Origin: Ophiodon elongatus
Taxonomy: Eukaryota > Chordata > Actinopteri > Perciformes > Hexagrammidae
NCBI GenBank assembly: GCA_016806645.1
Contig: JACSYO010000534.1
Coordinates: forward strand, 51,001 to 115,000
Direction: 5' to 3'
Length of the DNA stretch: 64,000 bases
A program made the position numbers and the translations under genes. Of the stretch, positions 50,763 through 62,029 are shown in pieces. The stretch's first letter is position 1. Every line of letters starts with the position of its first letter. Below the pieces are notes generated by a model. That model ran no database searches and was not told where the DNA came from. It saw nothing but the letters and a program-made list of their open reading frames with translations.

Positions 50763-51354
50763 TTTTAAGTTTCATGTTAATTTCATGAATACATGATGTT
50801 TTAATCACTTTTCTGCCTGAGCTGCATTTTCAGTATTTATAGTCTGGAAGCGTTTCGGCGAAGAGGCCAACAGTGGATTTTGTTGAAAAATACACAGTTT
50901 TATTGATTTTCCTAAAAAAAATGTCCCTGAACAGCAGACTTAAGTTTCATGTTAATTTCATGAATACATGATGTTTTAATCACTTTTCTGCCTTAAAGCT
51001 GCATTTCACATTGTATGCTCTTAAAATACGTTTCGTCTGGCAAGAGGCCAAAAGTGGAATATGTTGAAAAATACACAGTTTACTTGATTTACCTCAATAC
51101 ATTATCCCAGTACAGCAGACTCTCAAGTTTCATGTTAATTTTATGAATAAATGATAATTTTCTGCCTTAAAGCTGCATTCCACGTTGTATGCTCTCAAAA
51201 GTGTCGGGAAGAGGCCAACAGTGGATTTTGTTGAAAATACACAGTTTACTTGATTTTCTTCAATAAAATGTCCCTGAACAGCAGACTTTTAAGTTTCATG
51301 TTAATTTCATGAATACATGATGTTTTAATTTTTCTGCCTTAAGCTGCATTTCCA

Positions 51355-51395
51355 TTTTTTGTTTGGGGGTGGTGTTGTGTTTTTGTTTTTTTGTC
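51355..51395. other. T/G-only replacement tract
   Basis: After 'aagctgcatttcca' a tract of only T and G (including five consecutive G) leads to 'tcagagactcaagtttc'. Roughly 100 bp of the normal monomer, from the middle third to 'cagaacagcag', is missing. Confidence 0.7.
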
Positions 51396-51680
51396 AGAGA
51401 CTCAAGTTTCATGTTAATTTCATGAATACATGATGTTCTCATCATTTTTGCATTAAAGCTTTATTTCCGTTGTATGCTCTCAAAAACGTTTCTCCTGGGA
51501 AGAGGCCAACAGTGGATTTTGTTGAAAAATACACGTTTATGATTTCCTCAATAAAATGTCCCTGAACAGGACTTTTAAGTTTCATGTTAATTTCATGAAT
51601 ACATGATGTTTTAATCACTTTTCTGCCTTAAAGCTGCATTTCCATTATATGCTCTTAAAATACGTTTAGTCTGGCAATGA

Positions 51681-52924
51681 GGCCAAAAGTGGAATATGTT
51701 GAAAAATACACAGTTTACTTGATTTACCTCAATACATTATCCCAGTACAGCAGACTCTCAAGTTTCATGTTAATTTCATGAATACATGATGTTTTAATCA
51801 CTTTTCTGCCTTAAAGCTGCATTTCCACGTTGTATGCTCTCAAAATACGTTTCGTCTGGCAAGAGGCCAAAAGTGGAATATGTTGAAAAATACACAGTTT
51901 ACTTGATTTACCTAAATACATTATCCCAGAACAGCAGACTCTCAAGTTTCATGTTAATTTTATGAATAAATGATGTTCTCATAATTTTTCTGCATTAAAG
52001 CTGCATTTCCACGTTGTATGCTCTCAAAAGAAGTATCTCCTGGGAAGAGGCCAACAGTGGATTTTGTTGAAAAATACACAGTTTACTTGATTTTCTTCAA
52101 GAAAATGTCCCTGAACAGCAGACTTTTAAGTTTCATCTTAATTTCATGAATACATGATGTTTTAATCACTTTTCTACCTTAAAGCTGCATTTCCACGTTG
52201 TATGCTCTTAAAATACGTTTCGGCTGGCAAGAGGCCAAAAGTGGAAAATGTTGAAAAATACACAGTTTACTTGATATACCTCAATACATTGTCCCAGTAC
52301 AGCAGACTCTCAAGTTTCATGTTAATTTCATGAATACATGATGTTCCCATCACATTTCTGCATTAAATCATAATTTTCAGTATTGATGGTCTGGAAAGAC
52401 TTTTCGGCTTCGAAGAGGCCAACAGTGGATTTTGTTAAAAAATACACAGTTTAATTGATTTTCCTCAAAGAAATGTCCCTGAACAGCAGACTTTTAAGTT
52501 TCATGTTAATTTCATGAATACATGATGTTTTAATCACTTTTCTGCCTTAAAGATGCATTTCCACATTGTATGCTCTTAAAATACGTTTCGTCTGGCAAGA
52601 GGCCAAAAGTGGAATATGTTGAAAAATACACAGTTTACTTGATTTACCTCAATACATTATCCCATTACAGCAGACTCTCAAGTTTCATGTTAATTTCATG
52701 AATACATGATATTTTAATCACTTTTCTGCCTTCAAGCTGCATTTCCACGTTGTATGCTCTCAAAATACGTTTCGTCTGGCAAGAGGCCAAAAGTGGAATA
52801 TGTTGAAAAATACACAGTTGACTTGATTTACCTCAATACATTATCCCAGAACAGCAGACTCTCAAGTTTCATGTTAATTTTATGAATAAATGATGTTCTC
52901 AATTTTTCTGCCTTAAAGCTGCAT
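51681..52924. repeat. Clean A monomers before the third B block
   Basis: Includes 'ttttctaccttaaagctgc' near 52,170 and a g-type monomer ('cccatcacatttctgc', 'tattgatggtctgg') near 52,350. It ends in an A monomer that turns into B at about 52,925 through 'tttattgtcacaaacgacg'. No genes are visible. Confidence 0.85.
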
Positions 52925-55655
52925 TTTCAATTTTTATTGTCACAAACGACGTTTCAGCCTGCGAACGGGCCAAAAGTGGATTTTGTTGCAAAATACATAG
53001 TTTACTTGATATTCTTCTATAAAGTCTCCCAGAACAGCAAACTGTCCAGGTTCATTTTATATTCATGAATATGTGATGTTTCCATCACATTTTTGCCTCA
53101 CAGCTATATTTTCAGTTTCTTTGCTCTAAAAAGACGTTTCAGCCTGAGATCAGGTCAAAAGTGGATTTTGTTGCAAAATACACAGTTTACTTGTTACTCC
53201 TCTATAAAGTCTCCCAGAACAGCAGACTTTCAAGATTCTTGTTATGTCCATGAATATATGATGTTTCCATCACTTTCCTTTCTAAAAAAATAATTTTCAG
53301 TTTTTATGGTCTAAAAAGACGTTTCAGCCTGAGAGCAGGTCAAAAGTGGATTTTGTTGCAAAATACACAATTTACTTGATAATCCTCTATAAAGTCTCCC
53401 AGATCAGCAGACTTTCAAGTTTCATGTTATGTACATGAATATGTGATGTTTCCATCACTTTCCTGCCTTAGAAATTAATTTTCAGTTTTTATGGTCTAAA
53501 AAGACGTTTCAGCCTGAGAGCAGGTCAAAAGTGGATTTTGTTGCAAAATATACAGTTTACTTTATATTCCTCTATAAAGTCTCCCAGAACAGCAGACTTT
53601 CAAGATTCTTGTTATGTCCATGAATATGTGATGTTTCCATCACTTTTCTGCTTTAGAAATTATTTTCAGTTTTTATGGTCTAAAAAGTCGTTTCAGCCTG
53701 AGAGCAGGTCAAAAGTGGATTTTGTTGCAAAATACACAGTTTACTTGATATTCCTCTTTAAATTCTCCCAGAACAGCAGACTTTCAAGATTCTTGTTATG
53801 TACATGAATATGTGATGTTTCCATCACTTTTCTGCCTTAGAAAATAATTTTCAGTTTTTATGGTCTAAAAAGACGTTTCAGCCTGCGAACAGGACAAAAA
53901 TGGATTTAGTTGCAAAATACACAGTTTACTTGATATTCCTCTATAAATTCTTCCAGAACAGCAGACATTCAAGATTCTTGTTATGTACATGAATATGTGA
54001 TGTTTCCATCACCTTTCTTTCTTAGAAAATCATTTTCAGTTTTTATGGTCTAAAAAGACGTTTCAGCCTGCAAACAGGACAAAAATGGATTTTGTTGCAA
54101 AATACACAGTTTACTTGATAATCCTCTATAAAGTCTCCCAGATCAGCAGACTTTCAAGTTTCATGTTATGTACATAAATATGTGATGTTTCCATCACTTT
54201 CCTGCCTAAAAAATTAATTTTCAGTTTTATGGCTTCAGCTGCGGTATGGATTGTTGCAAAATATACAGTTTACTCTCTATAAAGTCTCCCAGAACAGCAG
54301 ACTTTCAAGATTCTTGTTATGTCCATGAATATGTGATGTTTCCATCACTTTTCTGCCTTAGAAAATAATTTTCAGTTTTTATGGTCTAAAAAGTCGTTTC
54401 AGCCTGAGAGCAGGTCAAAAGTGGATTTTGTTGCAAAATACACAGTTTACTTGATATTCCTCTATAAAGTCTTCCAGAACAGCAATCTTTCGAGATTCTT
54501 GTTATGTACATGAATATGTGATGTTTCCATCACTTTTCTTTCTTAGAAAATAATTTTCAGTTTTTATGGTCTAAAAAGACGTTTCAGCCTGCAAACAGGA
54601 CAAAAATGGATTTTGTTGCAAAATACACAGTTTACTTGATAATCCTCTATAAAGTCTCCCAGAACAGCAGACTTTCAAGATTCTTGTTATGTCCATGAAT
54701 ATGTGATGTTTCCATCATTTTTCTGCTTTACAGCTGCATTTTCAGTTTTTATGGTCTCAAAAGACGTTTCAGCCTGAGAGCAGGTCAAAACTGGATTTTG
54801 TTGCAAAATACACAGTTTACTTGATATTCCTCTATAAATTCTCCAAGAACAGCAGACTTTCAAGATTCTTGTTATGTCCATGAATATATGATGTTTCCAT
54901 CACTTTCCTGCCTTAGAAAATAATTTTCAGTTTTTATGGTCTAAAAAGACGTTTCAGCCTGCGAACAGCACAAAAATGGATTTTGTTGCAAAATACACAG
55001 TTTACTTGATATTCCTCTATAAATTCTCCCAGAACAGCAGACTTTCCAGATTCTTGTTATGTACATGAATATGTGATGTTTCCATCACTTTTCTGCATTA
55101 GAAAATATTTTTCAGTTTTTATGGGTTAAAAAGACGTTTCAGCCTGAGAGCAGGTTAAAAGTGGATTTTGTTGCAAAATACACAATTTACTTGATAATCC
55201 TCTCTAAAGTCTCCCAGATCAGCAGAAGTTCAAGTGTCATGTTATGTACATGAATATATGATGTTTCCATCACGTTTCTGCCTTAAAAATTAATTTTCAG
55301 ATTTTATGGTCTCAAAAGACGTTTCAGCCTGCAAACAAGCCAAAAGTGGATTTTGTTGCAAAATACACAGTTTACTTGATATTCCTCTGTAAAGTCTCCC
55401 AGATCAGCAGACTTTCAAGATTCTTGTTATGTACATGAATATATGATGTTTCCATTATTTTTCTGCTTTACAACTGCATTTTCAGTTTTTATGGTCTCAA
55501 AAGACGTTTCAGCCTGCAAACAGTTCAAAAGTGGATTTTATTGCAAAATACACAATTTACTTGATATTCCTCTATAAAGTCTCCCAGATCAGCAGACTTT
55601 CAAGATTCTTATTATGTACATGAATATGTGATGTTTCCATCACGTTTCTGCCTTA
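52925..55655. repeat. Satellite family B, block 3 (about 15 monomers)
   Basis: It opens with the shared hybrid monomer, but the following monomer is more diverged ('caaactgtccaggttcat', 'attcatgaatatgtg'). Monomers with 'gcgaacaggacaaaaatgg', 'gagagcaggtc' and 'tttctttcttagaaaa' are mixed, and I could not define a clean HOR. It ends in A at 'ccatcacgtttctgccttaa' near 55,645, the same form as the end of the second B block. Plus-strand frames of 66 and 89 codons (53,093 and 53,538) are repeat shadows: the second simply reads through two monomers. Confidence 0.92.
54213..54290. repeat. Shortened B monomer with clustered deletions
   Basis: 'ttttatggcttcagctgcgg', then 'tatggattgttgcaaaatat', then 'tactctctataaag' replace the usual middle of a B monomer, with about 36 bp missing as several separate losses. 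Its neighbours are of normal length. It resembles the degraded A stretches but involves only one monomer. Confidence 0.7.
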
Positions 55656-56724
55656 AAGCTGCATTTCCAAGTTGTATGCTCTTAAAATACGTTTCGGCTG
55701 GCAAGAGGCCAAAAGTGGAATATTTTCAAAAATACACAGTTTACTTGATTTACCTCAATACGTTGTCCCAGTACAGCAGACTCTCAAGTTTCATGTTAAT
55801 TTCATGAATACATGATGTTGTCATAATTTATCTGCCTTAAAGCTGCATTTCCACGTTGTATGCTCTCAAAATACGTTTCATCAGGCAAGAGGCCAAAAGT
55901 GGAATATGTTGAAAAATACAGTTTACTTGATTTACCTCAATACATTATCCCAGAACAGCAGACTCTCAAGTTTCATGTTAATTTTATGAATACATGATGT
56001 TCTCATAATTTTTCTGCATTAAAGCTGCATTTCCACGTTGTATGCTCTCAAAAGACGTATCTCCTGGGAAGAGGCCAACAGTGGATTTTGTTGAAAAATA
56101 CACAGGTTACTTGATTTTCCTCAAAAAAATGTCCCAGTACAGCAGACTCTCAAGTTTCATCTTAATTTCATGAATACATGATGTTCTCATCACTTTTCAG
56201 CCTTAATGCTGCATTTTCAGTATTTATAGTCTGGAAAGATGTTTCGGCTTCGAAGAGGCCAACAGTCGATTTTGTTGAAAAATACACAGTTTAATTGATT
56301 TTCCTCAAAAAAAAATGTCCCTGAACAGCAGACTTTTAAGTTTCATGTTAATTTCATGAATACATGATGTTTTAATCACTTTTCTGCCTTAAAGCTGCAT
56401 TTCCACATTGTATGCTCTTAAAATACGTTTCGTCTGGCAAGAGGCCAAAATTGGAATATGTTGAAAAATACACAGTTTACTTGATTTTCCTCAAAACAAT
56501 GTCCCAGAACAGCAGACTCTCAAGTTTCATGTTAATTTTATGAATACATGATGTTCTCATAATTTTTCTGCATTAAAACTGCATTTCCACGTTGTATGCT
56601 CTCAAAAGACGTATCTCCTGTGAAGAGGACAACAGCGGATTTTGTTGAAAAATACACAGTTTACTTGATTTTCCTCAAAATAATGTCCCTGAACAGCAGA
56701 CTTTTAAGTTTCATGTTAATTTCA

Positions 56725-56839
56725 GGACAATAAATGTTAAACAAAATCTGTTTTACAAAGAAGTCTAAAGAACAGCTGGAAACACAAACGTCTGTACTTT
56801 AAAAGAAGGATTGTCAATAACGTCCCTCGATATGAATAG
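56725..56839. other. Non-satellite insert in an A monomer
   Basis: Between '...catgttaatttca' and 'tcacttttctgctttaaaag' lies sequence unlike any monomer. The paralogous site near 61,602 reads 'tgaataaatgtta' followed by 'ttttaatcac'. In this copy 'aataaatgtta' is still present (56,729-56,739), preceded by 'ggac' in place of 'tg', and then 100 bp (56,740-56,839) stand in place of 5 bp. There is no target-site duplication, terminal repeat, poly(A) tail or recognisable domain. One plus-strand frame is open for 32 codons to a TAG and another has a 22-codon ATG frame; both are easily chance. It best fits filler DNA captured during break repair. Confidence 0.8.
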
Positions 56840-59289
56840 ATCACTTTTCTGCTTTAAAAGCTGCATTTCCACGTTGTATGCTCTTAAAATACATTTTGAC
56901 CGGCAAGAGGCCAAAAGAGGAATATGTTGAAAAATACACAGTTTACTTGATTTACCTCAATACATTATCCCAGAACAGCAGACTCTCAAGTTTCATGTTA
57001 ATTTTATGAATACATGATGTTCTCATAATTTTTCTGCATTAAAGCTGCATTTCCACGTTGTATGCTCTCAAAAGACGTATCTCCTGGGAAGAGGCCAACA
57101 GCGGATTTTGTTGAAAAATACACAGTTTACTTGATTTTCCTCAAAAAAATGTCCCAGAACAGCAGACTCTCAAGCTTCATGTTAATTTCATGAATACATA
57201 ATGTTCTCATAATTTTCTGACTTAAAGCTGCATATCCACATTTTATGATCTTAATAGACGTTTTCGGCTGGCAAGAGGCCAAAACTGGAATAAGTTGAAA
57301 AATACACAGTTTACTTGATTTACCTCAATACATTGTCCCAGAACAGCAGACTCTCAAGTTTCATGTTAATTTCATGAATACATTGTGTTCTCATCACTTT
57401 TCTGCCTGAATGCTAAATCTTGAGTATTTATGGTCTGGAAAGACGTTTCGTCTTCAAAGAGGCCAACAGTGGATTTTGTTGAAAAATACACAGTTTACTT
57501 GATTTTCTTCAAAAAAATGTCCCTGAACAGCAGACTTTTAAGTTTCATCTTAATTTCATGAATACATGATATTTTAATCACTTTTCTGCCTTAAAGCTGC
57601 ATTTCCACGTTGTATGCTCTTAAAATACGTTTCGGCTGGCAAGAGGCCAAAAGTGGAATATGTTGAAAAATACACAGTTTACTTAATTTACCTCAATACA
57701 TTGTCCCAGAACAGCAGACTCTCAAGTTTCATGTTAATTTCATGAATACATTATGTTCTCATCACTTTTCTGCCTGAATGGTAAATCTTGAGTATTTATG
57801 GTTTGGAAAGACGTTTCGGCTTCGAAGAGGCCAACAGTGGATTTTGTTGAAAAATACACAGGTTACTTGATTTTCCTCAAAAAAATGTCCCAGTACAGTA
57901 GACTCTCAAGTTTAATGTTAATTTCATGAATACAAGATGTTCTCGTCACTTTTCTGACTTAAAGCTGCATTTCCACGTTGTATGCTCTCAAAATACGTTT
58001 CGTCTGGCAAGAAGCCAAAATTGAAATATGTTGAAAAATACACAGTTTACAAGATTTACCTAAAAACAAAATGTCCCTGAACAGCATACTTTTAAGTTTC
58101 ATGTTAATTTAATGAATAAATTATGTTTTAATCACTTTTCTGCCTTAAAGCTGCATTTCCACATTATATGCTCTTAAAATACGTTTTGTCTGGCAAGAGG
58201 CCAAAAGTGGAATATGTTGAAAAATACAGTTTACTTGATTTACCTCAATACATTATCCCAGAACAGCAGACTCTCAAGTTTCATGTTAATTTCATGAATA
58301 CATGATGTTCTCATAATTTTTCTGCATTAAAGCTGCATTTCCACGTTGTATGCTCTCAAAAGACGTATCTCCTGGGAAGAGGCCAACAGTGGATTTTGTT
58401 GAAAAATACACAGTTTACTTGATTTTCTTCAAAGAAATGTCCCAGAACAGCAGACTCTCAAGTTTCATGTTAATTTCATGAATACATGATGTTCTCATAA
58501 TTTTCTGACTTAAAGCTGCATATCCACGTTTTATGATCTTAATAGACGTTTTCGGCTGGCGAGAGGCCAAAACTGGAATATGTTGAAAAACACACACTTT
58601 ACTTGATTTACCTCAATACATTGTCCCAGAACAGCAGACTCTCAAGTTTCATGTTAATTTCATGAATACATTATGTTGTCATCACTTTTCTGCCTGAATG
58701 CTAAATCTTGAGTATTTATGGTCTGGAAAGACGTTTCGGCTTCGAAGAGGCCAACTGTGGATATTGTTGAAAAATACACAGGTTACTTGATTTTCCTCAA
58801 AAAAATGTCCCAGTACAGCAGACTCTCAAGTTTCATGTTAATTTTATGAATACATGATGTTCTCATAACTGGTCTGCATTAAAGCTGCATTTCCACGTTG
58901 TATGCTCCCAAAAGACGTATCTCCTGGGAAGAGGCCAACAGTGGATTTTGTTGAAAAATACACAGTTTATTTGATTTTCTTCAAAGAAATGTCCCTGAAC
59001 AGCAGACTTTTAAGTTTCATGTTAATTTCATGAATACATGATGTTTTAATCACTTTTCTGCCTTAAAGCTGCATTTCCACGTTGTATGCTCTTAAAATAC
59101 GTTTTGGCTGGCAAGAGGCCAAAAGTTGAATATGTTGAAAAATACAGAGTTTACTTGATTTACCTCAATACGTTGTCCCAGTACAGCAGACTCTCAAGTT
59201 TCATGTTAATTTTATGAATACATGATGTTCTCATAATTTTTCTGCATTAAAGCTGCATTTCCACGTTGTATGCTCTCAAAAGACGTATC

Positions 59290-61080
59290 TCCTGGGAAGA
59301 GGCCAACAGTTGAATATGTTGAAAAATACACAGTTTACTTCATTTACCTCAATACGTTGTCCCAGAACAGCAAACTTTAAAGTATCATGTTAATTTCATG
59401 AAAACATGGTGTTCTCATCACTTTTCTGCCTTAAAGCTGCATTTTCATTATTAATGGTCGGAAAAGATGTTTCAGGCTGGGAAGAGGCCAAAACTGGAAT
59501 ATGTTGAAAAATACACAGTTTACTTGATTTACCTCAAACATTGTCCCTGAACAGCAGACTCTCAAGTTTCATGTTAATTTCATGAATACAAGATGTTCTC
59601 GTCACTTTTCTGACTTAAAGCTGCATTTCCACGTTGTATGCTCTCAAAATACGTTTCGTCTGGCAAGAGGCCAAAAGTGGAATATGTTGAAAAATACACA
59701 GTTTACTTGATTTACCTCAATACATTATCCCTGTACAGCAGACTCTCAAGTTACATGTTAATTTCATGAATACATGATGTTCTCGTCACTTTTCTGACTT
59801 AAAGCTGCATTTCCACGTTGTCTGCTCTCAAAATATGTTTCGTCAGGCAAGAGGCCAAAAGTGGAATATGTTGAAAAATACACAGTTTACTTGATTTACC
59901 TCAATACATTGTCCCAGAACAGCACACTCTCAAGTTTCATGTTTATTTCATGAATACATGATGTTCTCATCACTTTTCAGCCTTAATGCTGCATTTTCAG
60001 TATTTATAGTCTGGAAAGACGTTTCGGCTTCGAAGAGGCCAACAGTCGATTTTGTTGAAAAATACACAGTTTAATTGATTTTCCTCAATACATTATCCCA
60101 GTACAGCAGACTCTCAAGTTTCATGTTAATTTCATGAATACATGATGTTCCCATCACATTTCTGCATTAAATCATAATTTTCAGTATTTATGGTCTGGAA
60201 AGACTTTTCGGCTTCGAAGAGGCCAACAGTGGATTTTGTTAAGAAATACACAGTTTAATTGATTTTACTCAAAGAAATGTCCCTGAACAGCAGACTTAAG
60301 TTTCATGTTAATTTCATGAATACATGATGTTTTAATCAATTTTCTGCTTTAAAGATGCATTTCCACATTGTATGCTCTCAAAGACGTATCGGCTGGCAAG
60401 AGGCCAAAAGTGGAATATGTTGAAAAATACACAGTTTACTTGATTTACCTCATTGTCCCAGTACAGCAGACTCTCAAGTTTCATGTTTATTTCATGAATA
60501 CATGATGTTCTCATCACTTTTCAGCCTTAATGCTGCATTTTCAGTTTTTATAGTCTGGAAAGACATTTTGGCTTCGAAGAGGATAACAGTGGATTTTGTT
60601 GAAAAATACACAGTTTAATTGATTTTCCTCAAAAAAAATGTTCCTGAACAGCAGACTTTTAAGTTTCATGTTAATTTCATGAATACATGATGTTTTAATC
60701 ACTTTTCTCCCTTAAAGCTGCATTTCCACATTATATGCTCTCAAAATACGTTTCATCAGGCAAGAGGCCAACAGTGGATTTTATTGAAAAATACACAGTT
60801 TACTTGATTTTCCTCAGAAAAATGTCCCTGAACAGCAGACTTTTAAGTTTCATGTTAATTTCATGAATACATGATGTTCTCGTCACTTTTCTGCCTTAAA
60901 TCTGCATTTCCACGTTGCCTGTTCTCAAAAGACCTTTGAGCTGGGAAGAGGCCAACATTGGATTTTGTTGAAAAATACACAGTTTACTTGATTTACCTCA
61001 ATACATTATCCCAGAACAGCAGACTCTGAAGTTTCATGTTAATTTTATGAATACATGATGTTCTCGTCACTTTTCTGACT
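59290..61080. repeat. Second copy of the 13.95-15.77 kb block
   Basis: Same monomer order at an offset of 45,330-45,338 bp. Small losses relative to the first copy include 'cagacttaagtttc' near 60,290, 'ctctcaaagacg' near 60,378 and 'ttacctcattgtccc' near 60,448. The h monomer here has 'tttcatgaatac' where the other copies have 'tttcaagaatac'. The block end departs near 61,080. Confidence 0.83.
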
Positions 61081-61379
61081 TAATGCTGCATTTTCAGTTT
61101 TTATGGTCTGGAAAGATGTTTCGGCTTGGAAGAGGCCAACAGTGGATTTTGTTGAAAAATACACAGTTTAATTGATTTTCTTCAAAGAAATGTCCCTGAA
61201 CAGCAGACTTTTAAGTTTCATGTTAATTTCATGAATACATGATGTTTTAATCACTTTTCTGCCTTAAAGCTGCATTTCCACGTTGTATGTTCTTAAAATA
61301 CGTTTGGTCTGGGAAGAGGCCAAAATTGGATTTTGTTGAAAAATACACAGTTTACTTGATTTTCCTCAATACATTGTCC

Positions 61380-61620
61380 CAGAACAGCAGACTCTCAAGT
61401 TTCATGTTAATTTTATGAATACATGATGTTCTCATAATTTTTCTGCATTAAAACTGCATTTCCACGTTGTATGCTCTCAAAAGACGTATCTCCTGTGAAG
61501 AGGACAACAGCGGATTTTGTTGAAAAATACACAGTTTACTTGATTTTCCTCAAAATAATGTCCCTGAACAGCAGACTTTTAAGTTTCATGTTAATTTCAT
61601 GAATAAATGTTATTTTAATC
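61380..61620. repeat. Uninterrupted paralogue of the 56.7-kb insertion site
   Basis: Shares with 56.5-56.73 kb the uncommon 'gcattaaaactgc', 'tcctgtgaagaggacaacag', 'cggattttgttg' and 'caaaataatgtccctg' (offset 4,875 bp). Here 'catgaataaatgtta' runs on into 'ttttaatcacttttctgc' without the insert, so this is an empty-site reference. Confidence 0.82.
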
Positions 61621-62029
61621 ACTTTTCTGCTTTAAAGCTGCATTTCCACGTTGTGTGCTCTTAAAATACGTTTTGGCTGGCAAGAGGCCAAAAGTGGAAT
61701 ATGTTGAAAAATACACAGTTTACTTGATTTACCTCAATACGTTGTCCCAGTACGGCAGACTCTCAAGTTTCATGTTGATTTTATGAATACATGATGTTCT
61801 CATAATTTTTCTGCATTAAAGCTGCATTTCCACGTTGTATGCTCTCAAAAGACGTATCTCCTGGGAAGAGGCCAACAGTTGATTTTGTTGAAAAATACAC
61901 AGTTTACTTGATTTTCCTCAATAAGTTGTCCCAGAACAGCAGACTTTAAAGTTTCATGTTAATTTCATGAATACATGGTGTTCTCATAATTTTCTGACTT
62001 AAAGCTGCATTTTCATTTTTTATGGTCTT

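Larger units (their letters stand above)
50130..51680. repeat. Deletion-rich (degraded) A monomers, stretch 3
   Basis: Small losses such as 'cctgggaggagccaacag', 'ctctaaaagacgtatcctg', 'ggaagcgtttcggcg', 'gcatttcacattg' and 'tgaataaatgataattttc' shorten several monomers. Two T/G-only replacements lie inside. Normal monomers resume near 51,690. Confidence 0.7.
33395..52924. repeat. Satellite family A, block 3 (about 106 monomers)
   Basis: The longest A block. From 33.4 to 34.4 kb it is diverse A monomers. From there to 49.1 kb a macro-repeat appears four times, and its flanking monomer set ('ttttctaccttaaagctgc', 'cggttggcaagagg', 'catttacctcaatacgttg') also recurs. Stretches at 39.3-40.7, 44.4-46.4 and 50.1-51.7 kb are disrupted by many small deletions. 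Short plus-strand frames beginning in 'catgatgttctcatcac' monomers (62-80 codons at 35,046, 38,000, 41,431 and 47,853) are copies of one satellite segment and show no coding signature. Confidence 0.93.

Noticed and set aside
53538..53807. 89-codon plus-strand open frame, the longest in the window
   Set aside because: It merely reads through two successive B monomers that happen to lack a stop. The translated repeat within it has the satellite period.
56740..56839. Insert as a transposon or gene fragment (32-codon open frame ending in TAG)
   Set aside because: A 32-codon frame in 100 bp is not significant, and there are no terminal repeats, target-site duplications or recognisable protein motifs. 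It is kept only as an unidentified insert.
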